From Bradyrhizobium liaoningense (GTDB lineage Bacteria; Pseudomonadota; Alphaproteobacteria; Rhizobiales; Xanthobacteraceae), in the NCBI RefSeq assembly GCF_018130825.1, contig NZ_JAFCJS010000003.1, positions 434,001-498,000 on the forward strand: a stretch of 64,000 nucleotides of DNA. The letters run 5' to 3'. A model generated the notes under the pieces. That model saw nothing but the letters and a program-made list of their open reading frames with translations, was not told where the DNA came from and did not search any database. Below, piece after piece: positions 16,812-24,823 of the stretch. The translations under genes were made by a program, and so were the position numbers. Within the stretch, counting starts at the first letter, position 1. The number at the start of each line of letters is the position of its first letter.

Positions 16812-17198
16812 TCACCAATAGATCCCATGCCGATGCAGCTCGCGGATCACGCGCGCCTCAGTGGACGGCTGCCGGCGCTTCGGCTTGGCGGTTTCGGTCG
16901 CGGCGGGCCGGGCGGGCGCTGTGGCGGCTGGAGCTGCTGTGGCCGGCGCTGTCGATGCTGTCGGAGCGGTCGCAGCTGTTGACGTTGGCGCGGTCGTCGC
17001 CGTCTGCACATTCGTGGTCTGCGGTGCCGGCGGGGCCTGGGTGGTCGGTGGCGCCGTCGCTGTCGTGGCGGTCTGCTCCGTCGCCTGCTGGCTGGCACTG
17101 CTGGCGGCCAGGCTCAGGCTTCGCGAACCGCCGGCGTAAGCTCCGGTTGCGAGCAGCGACATCGCTGCGATCAGGATCAGCTTGATCAGCTTGCGCAT
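16812..17198 (-). CDS. secreted Ala/Thr/Pro-rich low-complexity protein
   Basis: A 128-residue protein; ATG at 17198 is chosen because a clear signal peptide follows (MRKLIKLILIAAMSLLATGAYA). Residues 30-105 are low-complexity Ala, Thr, Pro and Gln. The C-terminal 25 residues (KPKRRQPSTEARVIRELHRHGIYW) are basic and look conserved, ending in an aromatic residue. It is likely periplasmic or wall-associated. The function is unknown; a similar C-terminal motif is common in small Bradyrhizobium secreted proteins by impression only. Confidence 0.65.
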   Translation of the reverse strand: MRKLIKLILIAAMSLLATGAYAGGSRSLSLAASSASQQATEQTATTATAPPTTQAPPAPQTTNVQTATTAPTSTAATAPTASTAPATAAPAATAPARPAATETAKPKRRQPSTEARVIRELHRHGIYW

Positions 17199-17252
17199 GA
17201 TAACCCCCGTCATCTGGTCAATCCGTCTTACCCAATTCGTCTGCACCGGCGA

Positions 17253-17339
17253 CTAACGCGTGAAACGATGCATCCCGATCTCGATCAGGGTGGCCCGGCA
17301 GGACAGGCGATAAATCAGGCTGAACAATCGACCCCACAT
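17253..17339 (-). CDS. possible 28-residue small protein
   Basis: ATG at 17339 preceded by GGAG at 8 bases opens MWGRLFSLIYRLSCRATLIE..., ending at 17253. The first half is a short hydrophobic helix. Nothing else supports it, and it could be chance. Confidence 0.3.
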   Translation of the reverse strand: MWGRLFSLIYRLSCRATLIEIGMHRFTR

Positions 17340-17596
17340 GATCGAACTCCATTGTTGATCACGCCGTCGACTTATAGACCGCGCGCTTTTCCGGCGTTTT
17401 TCTCGGCTTCGGGAAAATGGCTTCGTCCGGAATGGCACGATGTCGTCGGAACATTCCGGATGAAGTCGCCTCACAGGGGTGTGAGCACTGCATCGGGTAG
17501 AGGCCGGCCGGATTCCGATAGAGGCCGGTAGTTCTCCCGAGATGAAGCGCGCGCGGTGCGGCGATATCGTGCGGCGTCTTCAGGCTGGGCTGTTGA

Positions 17597-17758
17597 ATGA
17601 GTTCCGATCGCGAAGAAAACCCGCCGATCCTCATCTGCTCAAAATGCGGGAGGCCAATGAAGTTCCTGGCGACACTACCGGGAATAGTCACGTTGCCTCC
17701 GGTGCACGCCTATATTTGTGTCCCGTGTGGTCGCATCGACACGATCCAGCTGAAGTAG
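17597..17758 (+). CDS. 53-residue zinc-ribbon-like small protein
   Basis: ATG at 17597, TAG at 17756-17758. The product has two CxxC pairs, ICSKCGRPMKF at residues 13-23 and ICVPCGRIDT at 40-49, spaced 23 residues apart, as in a zinc ribbon. This arrangement makes a chance ORF unlikely. It stands alone between the leftward secreted protein and the 3' end of the ligase gene, so it is convergent with the latter. The function is unknown; a nucleic-acid-binding or metal-binding role is only a possibility. Confidence 0.65.
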   Translation: MSSDREENPPILICSKCGRPMKFLATLPGIVTLPPVHAYICVPCGRIDTIQLK

Positions 17759-17788
17759 GTCACCGGTGCCGGATTGAACCGGACTTGT

Positions 17789-19225
17789 TCAGAACATCTC
17801 GAAATATTCGCGATGCTCCCAGTCTGTTACTTCAGACAGGAAGCGGTCGATCTCGGCGTTCTTGATGTGGGTGTAGTAGTCGACGAATTCCGCGCCGAAT
17901 TTTTCGCGGAAGAACGGGTCGTCCTTCAGTGCGGCGACGGCATCGCGCAGTGACTTCGGCAGCAGGGGTGCCTTGGTCTCGTAGGGCGTATCGGCCGATG
18001 GGCCGGGATCGAGCTTGCGGTCGACGCCGTCGAGGCCCGAGAGGATCTGCGAGGCCATATAGAGATAGGGGTTGGCGGCAGGCTCGCCGATGCGGTTCTC
18101 CAGGCGCGTTGCTGCATCATTGGCGCCGCCGAGCACGCGGATCATCACGCCGCGATTGTCGCGACCCCAGATCGCGCGGTCCGGCGCCAGCGAATAGGAG
18201 CGGTAGCGCTTGTAGCCGTTGATGGTCGGCGTGGTGAACACGGTGGAGGCGCGGGCGTGGTCGAGCAAACCGGCGAGGTATGAGCGGCCGAATGCGCTGA
18301 GCGGCTCCCCGCCGTCCTTTGCCATGAACTGGTTCTCGCTGCTCGCGCGCGAGACGATCGACTGATGCAGGTGCCAGCCGCTCGCGAACACGTTCGGCAG
18401 CTTCGGCCGGCACATGAAGGTGGCGTGATAACCGTGCCGCCGCGCGATCTGCTTCACGGCGCTGCGGAACAGCACCATGTTGTCGGCGGGCTCCAGGCCC
18501 TTTTTCGGCGCGAAGGTGAACTCGCACTGGCTCGGCCCGAACTCCACCTCGACCGAGCGCAAGGGCAACCCCAGCGCGACGACATCGCGTCGAAGAATCT
18601 CCAGCACCGGCTCCATCTGATCGAAGCGCTGCTCGGTGAGGTATTGATAGCCGTGGCTGAGCAGGCTCACCGACGGCGGCGTGCCCGGCTGTCCCGCGTC
18701 TTCCGCGCGCATGTGCGGGTCGTCGAGCTTGAAGATGTGGAATTCCACCTCGAGCCCTGCGACGAAATCGTAGCCGCGCGCGCCGAGCTCATCGAGCACG
18801 CGCTTGTAGAGCCCGCGCGTCGCGAACGGCACCGGACGACCGTCCTGGAAATAGAGGTCGCACAGCACCCAGCCCGTGGTCGGCGCCCACGGCAGCACGC
18901 GAAACGTGGCGGGATCGGCAACCATCAGCACATCGGCCGCGCCCTCCATCTCCTTCATGCCGAACCCGCCGCCCGACGTGAACACCGGAAACACCGTGCG
19001 GTGCGAGGTGTCTTTCGCCAGCATGGTCGTGGTGATGGAGCAGCCGCTCTCCAGCGAGGCGATCGCCTCGGTGGCGACGATGGTCTTGCCGCGCAAAATG
19101 CCGTGCTGGTCGGGGAAGGCGAGGCGGATGACCTCGAGGTTCTTGTCCTCGACGATGCGGCGCATGCGCGACGCTGCGTCCTTCTGCTCATCCGACCACA
19201 GCGCATGGCGCGCGACGAAAGTCAC
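17789..19225 (-). CDS. glutamine synthetase-family ligase (gamma-glutamyl transfer to an amine)
   Basis: A 478-residue enzyme of the glutamine synthetase fold. Visible family elements are GLEVEFHIF (about 158-166), VEVEFGPSQCEFTF (about 228), WHLHQS (about 284), NRGVMIRVLGG, and ENRIGEPAANPYLYMAS near 380. Diverged members add glutamate to polyamines, ethanolamine or aniline rather than ammonia. It lies 130 bp downstream of a Rieske oxygenase gene, as in aniline dioxygenase systems where the amine is first glutamylated. No glutamine amidotransferase-like gene is nearby. The substrate is unknown, and a role in nitrogen assimilation from an amine is also possible. Confidence 0.8.
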   Translation of the reverse strand: MTFVARHALWSDEQKDAASRMRRIVEDKNLEVIRLAFPDQHGILRGKTIVATEAIASLESGCSITTTMLAKDTSHRTVFPVFTSGGGFGMKEMEGAADVLMVADPATFRVLPWAPTTGWVLCDLYFQDGRPVPFATRGLYKRVLDELGARGYDFVAGLEVEFHIFKLDDPHMRAEDAGQPGTPPSVSLLSHGYQYLTEQRFDQMEPVLEILRRDVVALGLPLRSVEVEFGPSQCEFTFAPKKGLEPADNMVLFRSAVKQIARRHGYHATFMCRPKLPNVFASGWHLHQSIVSRASSENQFMAKDGGEPLSAFGRSYLAGLLDHARASTVFTTPTINGYKRYRSYSLAPDRAIWGRDNRGVMIRVLGGANDAATRLENRIGEPAANPYLYMASQILSGLDGVDRKLDPGPSADTPYETKAPLLPKSLRDAVAALKDDPFFREKFGAEFVDYYTHIKNAEIDRFLSEVTDWEHREYFEMF

Positions 19226-19245
19226 TTCATCACTCCCTCAACTGC

Positions 19246-19338
19246 CGTAGGGTGGGCAAAGCGAAGCGTGCCCACCAAATCCATCGCCCGCACGGAAACA
19301 TGGTGGGCACGGCGCTTTGCGCCTTTGCCCACCCTACG
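19246..19338. repeat. GTAGGGTGGGCAAAG inverted-repeat element
   Basis: Arms GTAGGGTGGGCAAAG...GCCCACC and GGTGGGCAC...TTTGCCCACCCTAC face each other over a short centre. It sits between two genes of one transcription unit. Close copies are at 48363-48452 and 52180-52278. Confidence 0.8.
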
Positions 19339-19355
19339 GGGTCCGCGCACGCACG

Positions 19356-20714
19356 TCACTCCGCCGCCGTCAGCCGGTGCACGTTGTCGGCGATCTCCTT
19401 CGGCACCGGTGCGGTCCACGGCGCGCCGCGGCGGCGCTTGACGTCGACCTCCATCCAGTAGGTCTCCCAGCCGCGCGTCGGCCCGATGCCGTCCATGGTC
19501 GCCGGCCCCTGGATGCTGCGCGCATTGGCCTCGTCCAGGAACAGCATCGGCTTCTCGCCGCCCTGGACCTTCTCGATCTCCTGCCGCAGCAGCCGGCGGT
19601 ACTGCACGATCGCCTTGTCGCTTTGTCCGAGATGCTCCTTGGTGCGGTCCTGGATCGCGCCCATCGATTCCACCGCCCACTGGTCGTGGACGTTGATGTC
19701 GTTGCCCATGCCGGTATAGGTCGCGGTCTGCTGCTCGTGCGGATCGAAACCGTAATCGTTGCTGCGGTTCTTGCGCGACTTGTAGTCTGGCAGCTCATAG
19801 AGCTCGAGCCGCTGATCGCGCATCTTCTGCTTGTCGACCGGGTTGGTGTAGCTGGTGAAGATCGCGTACCAGTAGCAGTTCTCGTCGTCGACCGGCACGT
19901 GCCATTGCGTGATCGTCATCTCCGTGCTCATGGGGATGACGAAGCCGTGGGGGAACAGCTGGTTGGTGACGCGCACATGCGTCCGCTCCTCGTCGATCTC
20001 GCGCAATGCGATCAGTCGCAGGCCATATTCGGTGTGCTCGACATTGATGATCGGGCGATCGTATTCGCGCAGGATCTTCGTCATCGGCAGGTCGCTGCCG
20101 GCCGAGGCGCCGCGGAACTGCTTGCCGTAGGCGGTGGAGGTGTCCTCGTCCTCGAAGAAGCGGTGCAGGTAGGAGGCATGCGCGGGATCGATGCCGACCT
20201 CCAGCGCCTGCAGCCAGTTGCAGGCCATGTGGCCCTTGAACGCGAAGGTGTGCGTGCCGGGGGCGACGAAGCAGTCGATCTCCGGGAATGCCGGCGGCTC
20301 ACCCTCGCCGAGATAGGCCCAGAGGATGCCGCTCTTCTCCACCACGGGATAGGAGCGCTGGCGGATGTTCTGGCAGAGCTTTGAGTCCTTCGGCTCGGCC
20401 GGCGTCTCGATGCACTGGCCGGTGGCGTCGAACAGCCAGCCGTGGAAGGCACAGCGCAGGCCGCCATGCTCGAGCCGTCCGAACGCAAGGTCGGCGCCGC
20501 GATGGGCGCAGTGGCGGTCGATCAGGCCGTAGCGCCCGGTCTCGTCGCGGAACAGCACAAGGTTCTCGCCGAGCAGTTTGACGGGACGGATCGGCCGCGC
20601 GCCCTCCAGCTCGTCGACCAGCGCCGCCGGCTGCCAGTAGCTCCGCATCAGTCTGCCGCACGGATCCTTCGGCCCGGTGCGGGTGATCAGGTCGTTCTGC
20701 TCCTGGCTCATCAT
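19356..20714 (-). CDS. Rieske non-haem iron oxygenase, alpha subunit
   Basis: A 452-residue ring-hydroxylating oxygenase. The Rieske cluster ligands are in HCAHRGADLAFGRL and RCAFHGW (Cys-x-His, Cys-x2-His, residues about 67-92). The mononuclear iron site is VGIDPAHASYLH (Asp-x2-His-x4-His). The length and the RSYWQPAAL start match phenoxybenzoate/vanillate-type homo-oligomeric oxygenases that need no beta subunit. No reductase gene is adjacent, so electrons must come from one encoded elsewhere. It is divergent from an IclR-family gene and upstream of the glutamine synthetase-like gene. The substrate is unknown. Confidence 0.87.
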   Translation of the reverse strand: MMSQEQNDLITRTGPKDPCGRLMRSYWQPAALVDELEGARPIRPVKLLGENLVLFRDETGRYGLIDRHCAHRGADLAFGRLEHGGLRCAFHGWLFDATGQCIETPAEPKDSKLCQNIRQRSYPVVEKSGILWAYLGEGEPPAFPEIDCFVAPGTHTFAFKGHMACNWLQALEVGIDPAHASYLHRFFEDEDTSTAYGKQFRGASAGSDLPMTKILREYDRPIINVEHTEYGLRLIALREIDEERTHVRVTNQLFPHGFVIPMSTEMTITQWHVPVDDENCYWYAIFTSYTNPVDKQKMRDQRLELYELPDYKSRKNRSNDYGFDPHEQQTATYTGMGNDINVHDQWAVESMGAIQDRTKEHLGQSDKAIVQYRRLLRQEIEKVQGGEKPMLFLDEANARSIQGPATMDGIGPTRGWETYWMEVDVKRRRGAPWTAPVPKEIADNVHRLTAAE

Positions 20715-20740
20715 GGCGGTCGCGTCCTTTGTGGCGTTTG

Positions 20741-20765
20741 TTCGCCTATTGAACGAATGGGCGAA
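20741..20765. promoter_or_regulatory. candidate IclR operator between the divergent genes
   Basis: TTCGCC at 20741 and GGCGAA at 20760 form an inverted repeat around a 13-bp centre that itself contains GAACGAA. It lies 27 bp upstream of the Rieske start. IclR regulators of aromatic pathways bind similar TTCG/CGAA-bearing palindromes. Confidence 0.4.
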
Positions 20766-20821
20766 TTATGACATGCCTTGGATCGGCAGCAAGCACTATT
20801 TTGCAGGATTGTCCCGGCGCC

Positions 20822-21607
20822 ATGCCCAAGCTGAAGCGGAATGACACCGACGAGCGCGCGACGGATTTCGTCGAAGCCCTCGATCGCGGCCTGCGCCTGC
20901 TCCAGTGCTTCGGCACCAATGCGGGCCCGATGACGCTGAGCGATCTCGCCCGCGCGGCCGATCTTCCACGCGCGACCGCGCGGCGCATGCTGTTCACGCT
21001 CCAGCGTGGTGGCTTCGTCAGTGGTGACGGCAAACTGTTCTCGCTGACGCCGCATGTGCTGACGCTGGCGGCGTCCTATTTGCGATCCAGCCAGCTCGTC
21101 ACGGTGCTGCAACCGGTGCTCGATCGCGTCGCGACGGCGGCGAATGAGATCTCCTCGCTCGCGGTGCTCGACGGTGACGAGGTCGTGTTCATCGCCCGCA
21201 GCAGTCCGGCGCGCATGTTCTCGGGCGGGTTGGAAATCGGCTACCGCCTGCCGGCCTTCTGCACCTCGGTCGGCCGCGCCATGCTCGGCCAGCTCGACGA
21301 TGCCGATCTCGCCGCGCGCTTGACGGCGATGAAGCGCGAGGCGCTCACGCCGCAGACGGTGACCGACCCGAAGGCGCTGCTCGCGCGCATCGCCGCCGAC
21401 CGCGCCCAGGGCTATGCGCTGGTCGACCGCGAGGCCGAACCGCATTTCCGCTCGATCTCGGTCCCCGTCCGCCGCTACGACGGCGTGATCGTCGCCGCCA
21501 TCAACATGGGTGCCCATGTCGATCGCGTGCCGGCGCAGGAACTGATCGACCGCTTCCTGCCACTGTTGCAGGAAGGCGCGGAGGCGGTGCGGTCGCAATT
21601 GCTGTAG
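20822..21607 (+). CDS. IclR-family transcriptional regulator (PcaR/PobR type)
   Basis: A 261-residue regulator from the ATG at 20822; an in-frame ATG at 20768 would add 18 residues but overlaps the likely operator. The winged helix-turn-helix is at about 20-85 (LQCFGTNAGPMTLSDLARAADLPRATARRMLFTLQ), and the effector domain follows (AFCTSVGRAMLGQL, VDREAEPHFRSISVPV). The family controls aromatic catabolism, for example protocatechuate and 4-hydroxybenzoate genes. Its divergent position points to control of the Rieske oxygenase operon. Confidence 0.87.
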   Translation: MPKLKRNDTDERATDFVEALDRGLRLLQCFGTNAGPMTLSDLARAADLPRATARRMLFTLQRGGFVSGDGKLFSLTPHVLTLAASYLRSSQLVTVLQPVLDRVATAANEISSLAVLDGDEVVFIARSSPARMFSGGLEIGYRLPAFCTSVGRAMLGQLDDADLAARLTAMKREALTPQTVTDPKALLARIAADRAQGYALVDREAEPHFRSISVPVRRYDGVIVAAINMGAHVDRVPAQELIDRFLPLLQEGAEAVRSQLL

Positions 21608-21626
21608 GTTTGTAGGGTGGGTTAGC

Positions 21627-22658
21627 TTTGGTGTCTCAGGAGGTTGTCCATCTGGTCTGAACCGAGGAAGCTGAGGTTGCGAAGCTTCAGTGTTCCAAGG
21701 AAAGACCAGATGAACGTCCACAAGAATGCGCCTTTGACGCCCAAAGGTCGAGAGGCGATGGTGCGCAGCGTCGTCGAAGGTGGGCTGAGCCAAGCCGACG
21801 CGGCCCACCAGTTCAACACGACATCGAAGACCGTTGCCAAATGGGTCAAGCGATTCCGCGCGGAAGGTGTCGAAGGGCTGCGTGATCGCTCCTCAAGGCC
21901 TCTTTCATCGCCAAGCCAAACCCCGCCAGCCACGCGCGCCGCCGTCGAGGCGTTGCGCCGGCAGCGCCACACCGGCAAGCAGATCGCAGCCGAGGTCAGG
22001 GTGTCACGGGCAACTGTCAGCCGCATCCTTCGCCGCCTAGGATTGAGTCGGATGCGCGACCTGGAGCCCGCCGAGCCGGTGCGCCGGTACGAGCGCGAAC
22101 AGCCCGGCGAGCTCATCCATATCGACATCAAGAAGCTCGGCAGGTTCGTCAGACCGGGTCACCGCATCACACACGATCGCCAGATGGGTGAAAGCCGGGG
22201 CGCCGGCCACGAGTTCGTCCACGTCGCCATCGACGATGCATCGCGCCTGGCCTTCTCCCAGATCCGGCGGGATCAGAAAAAGGAGAGCGCCATCGCCTTC
22301 CTCAAGGAGGCCGTCACCTACTACCGCAGCCTCGGCATGAAGGTCACCGGCATCATGACCGACAACGGCTCCTGCTACCGCGCCAAGGCCTTCGCCAGAG
22401 CGTGCCGCAAGCTCGGCCTCAAGCACATCTTCACCAGGCCCTACAGACCGCAAACCAACGGCAAGGCCGAACGCTTCATTCAGACAGTCCTGCGCGAATG
22501 GGCCTACGCTCGCGCCTACGACACTTCAGATCAGCGCGCCAAAAACCTGCCAATCTGGCTTCATCACTACAACTGGCACAGGCCCCACGGTAGTCTGAAA
22601 GCCAAACCACCTATCAGCCGCCTCGGCCTACCGATGGACGATCTCCTGAGATTCCACA
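21627..22658 (+). mobile_element. IS481-family insertion sequence, about 1032 bp
   Basis: The ends are imperfect inverted repeats: TTTGGTGTCTCAGGAG at 21627 matches the complement of the right end TGTGGAATCTCAGGAG at 20 of 25 positions. A GTTAGC direct repeat flanks it (21621-21626 and 22659-22664), consistent with a 5-6 bp target duplication. It contains one full-length transposase gene and disrupts only a noncoding palindromic repeat. Both ends and the gene are intact, so it may be recent and active. Confidence 0.87.
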
Positions 22659-22663
22659 GTTAG
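21710..22663 (+). CDS. IS481-family transposase
   Basis: A 317-residue DDE transposase. ATG at 21710 follows AAGGAAAG. An N-terminal helix-turn-helix (SQADAAHQFNTTSKTVAKWVKRF) and a second one (GKQIAAEVRVSRATVSRILRRLG) precede the catalytic core: Asp in HIDIKKLGRF, Asp in GIMTDNGSCY, and Glu in NGKAERFIQTVLREWAY. The stop codon TAG falls in the duplicated target sequence GTTAGC, so the last codon and the stop are made by the insertion site. The length is normal for the family. Confidence 0.93.
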   Translation: MNVHKNAPLTPKGREAMVRSVVEGGLSQADAAHQFNTTSKTVAKWVKRFRAEGVEGLRDRSSRPLSSPSQTPPATRAAVEALRRQRHTGKQIAAEVRVSRATVSRILRRLGLSRMRDLEPAEPVRRYEREQPGELIHIDIKKLGRFVRPGHRITHDRQMGESRGAGHEFVHVAIDDASRLAFSQIRRDQKKESAIAFLKEAVTYYRSLGMKVTGIMTDNGSCYRAKAFARACRKLGLKHIFTRPYRPQTNGKAERFIQTVLREWAYARAYDTSDQRAKNLPIWLHHYNWHRPHGSLKAKPPISRLGLPMDDLLRFHS

Positions 22664-22778
22664 CCGAAGGCGTAACCCACCACCGTCTGTATCCGCGGAA
22701 GCAGAAGAGGTGGGTTACGCTTCGCTAACCCACCCTACTCAGCTATAATGCGCTCCACACAAGACCAGGGAGCACGCC

Positions 22779-23111
22779 ATGCAACACACCATGGTTCCCA
22801 GTGACCGCGTGCAGCACGTCGCCGTCTATGGTTCTGACGGCACGAAGCTCGGCACGATCGAACGATTGATGCTCGACAAGGTGAGCGGAACGGTCGCCTA
22901 CGCGGTGATCAAGACCGGCGGCCTGCTCGGCACTCATCACCACTATCCGGTGCAGTGGAGTGCGCTGAAATATGATCCGGCCCGCCAGGCCTTCCAGGTC
23001 GAGCTGACGCCGGAGCAATTGAGCAGCGGCCCCTGCGAGTTCGATGGCGAGGAGTTCGATTGGGGCGACCGCTCGCGGCCCTACCAGCATCCGAATTACT
23101 GGTCGATCTAG
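22779..23111 (+). CDS. PRC-barrel domain protein
   Basis: A 110-residue protein after an AGGGAG site. Residues 8-75 form a PRC-barrel (VQHVAVYGSDGTKLGTIERLMLDKVSGTVAYAVIKTGG), a small beta domain found in photosynthetic reaction-centre H subunits, RimM and stress proteins. The tail is acidic and aromatic (DWGDRSRPYQHPNYW). It stands alone. Rhizobial relatives are often general stress proteins; no specific role is claimed. Confidence 0.8.
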   Translation: MQHTMVPSDRVQHVAVYGSDGTKLGTIERLMLDKVSGTVAYAVIKTGGLLGTHHHYPVQWSALKYDPARQAFQVELTPEQLSSGPCEFDGEEFDWGDRSRPYQHPNYWSI

Positions 23112-23147
23112 CTGTGTCGGAAGCGGGCTACGCCCCGGCGAGCAGCC

Positions 23148-23546
23148 TCACGTCCGGTTGCGCATCCAGTCGGCGAGGCCTGATATCGCCTTGTCGAGAT
23201 CCTGCCGCGCGGTGCCATCTGTCACCGTCTCCTCCATCGCGCCGCGCATGCAGAGCATCCACGCATCGCGCTCGGCGTCGCCGATGGCGAAGCCGAAATG
23301 GCGCTGGCGCAGCCGCGGATGGCCCTTCTCGGGGGTATAGAGTTTTGGGCCGCCGGTCCATTCGGTGAGATAGCGCTTCAGCACGTCCCTGATCAGGCCG
23401 AGATCGGCCGCATGCATGGCACGGATCACTTGCGCCTCCGGCAGCGTGTCCATGCGCTGGTAGAAGCGGTCGACCAGACGATCGATCGTGGCACGGCCGC
23501 CGATCCGCTCGAACATGGAGATTGCGACGTCGCTATCGGTCATCAT
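23148..23546 (-). CDS. group II truncated haemoglobin
   Basis: A 132-residue 2-on-2 globin. It opens with the FERIGGRATIDRLVDRFYQRM helix, and has YLTEWTGGPKLY and HPRLRQRHFGFAIG, where the histidines around HPRL and the proximal region match group II globins (trHbO type). The family binds oxygen or detoxifies NO and peroxide. It lies downstream of boxR on the same strand, separated by a 240-bp gap with a repeat. Any link to the oxygen-requiring box pathway is only suggestive. The start may be either of two adjacent ATGs. Confidence 0.87.
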   Translation of the reverse strand: MMTDSDVAISMFERIGGRATIDRLVDRFYQRMDTLPEAQVIRAMHAADLGLIRDVLKRYLTEWTGGPKLYTPEKGHPRLRQRHFGFAIGDAERDAWMLCMRGAMEETVTDGTARQDLDKAISGLADWMRNRT

Positions 23547-23610
23547 CTATCCCAAGGCTTGCTATTGGGCGTTGATATAGTGTTGCCGGAGGTCGCGCAA
23601 AACCCCTCGC

Positions 23611-23763
23611 TGTCGTCCCGGACAAGCGCGCCCTAAGCGCGCGCAGATCCGGGACCCATAACCACAGGGAGACGTTTTGCGAAGGCTAGTCGTTCGGGAT
23701 TGGCAGCGCGCACAATCGATGGATCACGCGGTATGGGTCCCGGCGTACGCCGGGACGACAGCA
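23611..23763. repeat. long inverted-repeat element (GTCGTCCCGG family)
   Basis: Outer arms TGTCGTCCCGG and CCGGGACGACAGC enclose GGGACCCATAACCACAGGGAG and, inverted, ATCACGCGGTATGGGTCCCGG. Parts of the centre match the elements at 16674 and 32461. It separates boxR from the haemoglobin gene. Confidence 0.75.
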
Positions 23764-23785
23764 GAATATGCCGCGAGAGATTGCC

Positions 23786-24694
23786 TTACAGCGCCACGCT
23801 GCGCAGCCCGAAGCTGCGGGCTTCGTTCTGCAGCACCGGCCGCACCGCATCGATCAGCCGCGCGGCCGCCGCGTCGACCGACAGTCCCGCCGTATCCACC
23901 ACCGCCGTCGCGCGCGAATACAACGGCTCGCGGCTGAGCAGGATGTTGCGCAACTCCGTCATCGCCGAGCGATCATCGGCCATCGGGCGCAAATCGCCCT
24001 GGCGGCGCACGCGCGCCATGTGCTCTTCCGGCTCGGCCTTCAGCCAGATCGTGTAGAACGACGACAGGATCTGGTCGAAGGTCAGGGGCTCGGAGACGAT
24101 GCCGCCGCCGGTCGCCAGCACCATCAGCTCGTTGCGCGCGAGCAGCTGTTGCAGCGCCGCCTGCTCCATGCGGCGAAAGCCTTCCTGGCCGTAGAGCGCA
24201 ATGATCTCGGCGACCGAGAGCCCGTTCTGCTGCTCGACCTCCTTGTTGAGCTCGACGAAGCTCCAGCCGATCTTCTTCGCCAGCATCCGCCCAAGCGTCG
24301 ACTTGCCGGCGCCGCGCAGGCCGATCAGCGCAATGCCGCAGAACGGCGCACGTCGCGGCGCGGACGCGCTGCCGCCGGTGAGCAGATCTTTTGCTTGTGC
24401 GATCTGCGCGGGCGTGGCCTTGCGCAAGAGGTCGCGAAACATCTGCCAGTCCGGCGTCGGATCGGTTGAGGGAAGCAGGTCTTCGAGATGCGCGCCCATC
24501 GCGCCGGAGACGCGGCGCAGCAGCACGATGGAGACGTTGCCCTTGCCGCTCTCGAGCTGCGCGATGTAGCGCTCCGAAATCCCTGACACCTTGGCGAGCA
24601 CTTTTCGCGACATGCCGCGCAGCGCGCGCATGGTGCGCACACGCTGGCCGAGCTGTTCGAGGAAGCGGGATTCGGCGTCGGGACTGTCGGTCAT
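23786..24694 (-). CDS. boxR: BoxR/BzdR-type regulator: XRE helix-turn-helix fused to a shikimate-kinase-like domain
   Basis: A 302-residue two-domain regulator. Residues 12-72 are an XRE helix-turn-helix (LGQRVRTMRALRGMSRKVLAKVSGISERYIAQLESGKGN). Residues 120-290 resemble shikimate kinase, with Walker A GLRGAGKST and ATGGGIV. In BzdR/BoxR proteins this kinase-like domain senses benzoyl-CoA and the protein represses the benzoate genes until that ligand appears. It is divergent from benzoate-CoA ligase with a 129-bp shared control region. Confidence 0.93.
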   Translation of the reverse strand: MTDSPDAESRFLEQLGQRVRTMRALRGMSRKVLAKVSGISERYIAQLESGKGNVSIVLLRRVSGAMGAHLEDLLPSTDPTPDWQMFRDLLRKATPAQIAQAKDLLTGGSASAPRRAPFCGIALIGLRGAGKSTLGRMLAKKIGWSFVELNKEVEQQNGLSVAEIIALYGQEGFRRMEQAALQQLLARNELMVLATGGGIVSEPLTFDQILSSFYTIWLKAEPEEHMARVRRQGDLRPMADDRSAMTELRNILLSREPLYSRATAVVDTAGLSVDAAAARLIDAVRPVLQNEARSFGLRSVAL

Positions 24695-24823
24695 GAGCCT
24701 TCTTTAGCGGATGCCTTCTTTGAAGGTCCTGCGGCGCGTTTTAATGAAACATAGTGCCTGCTGGCATTGACAGCAAGCCGCCGGAGTGTCTTTCTATGAA
24801 TTATAATTCTAAATTCGGGAGAG

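Larger units (their letters stand above)
21613..22738. repeat. GTAGGGTGGGTTAGC inverted-repeat element, split by an IS
   Basis: The left arm GTAGGGTGGGTTAGC (21612-21626) and the remainder GTTAGCCGAAGGCGTAACCCACC...TAACCCACCCTAC (22659-22738) rejoin into one palindromic element once the IS at 21627-22658 is removed. It is a TTAGC variant of the repeat family seen at 19246, 48363 and 52180. Confidence 0.8.

Noticed and set aside
24755..24766. TGCC-TGCT-GGCA in the boxR-bclA gap as a BoxR operator
   Set aside because: It does not fit TGCA-N6-TGCA; kept only as a note because a variant site is possible.
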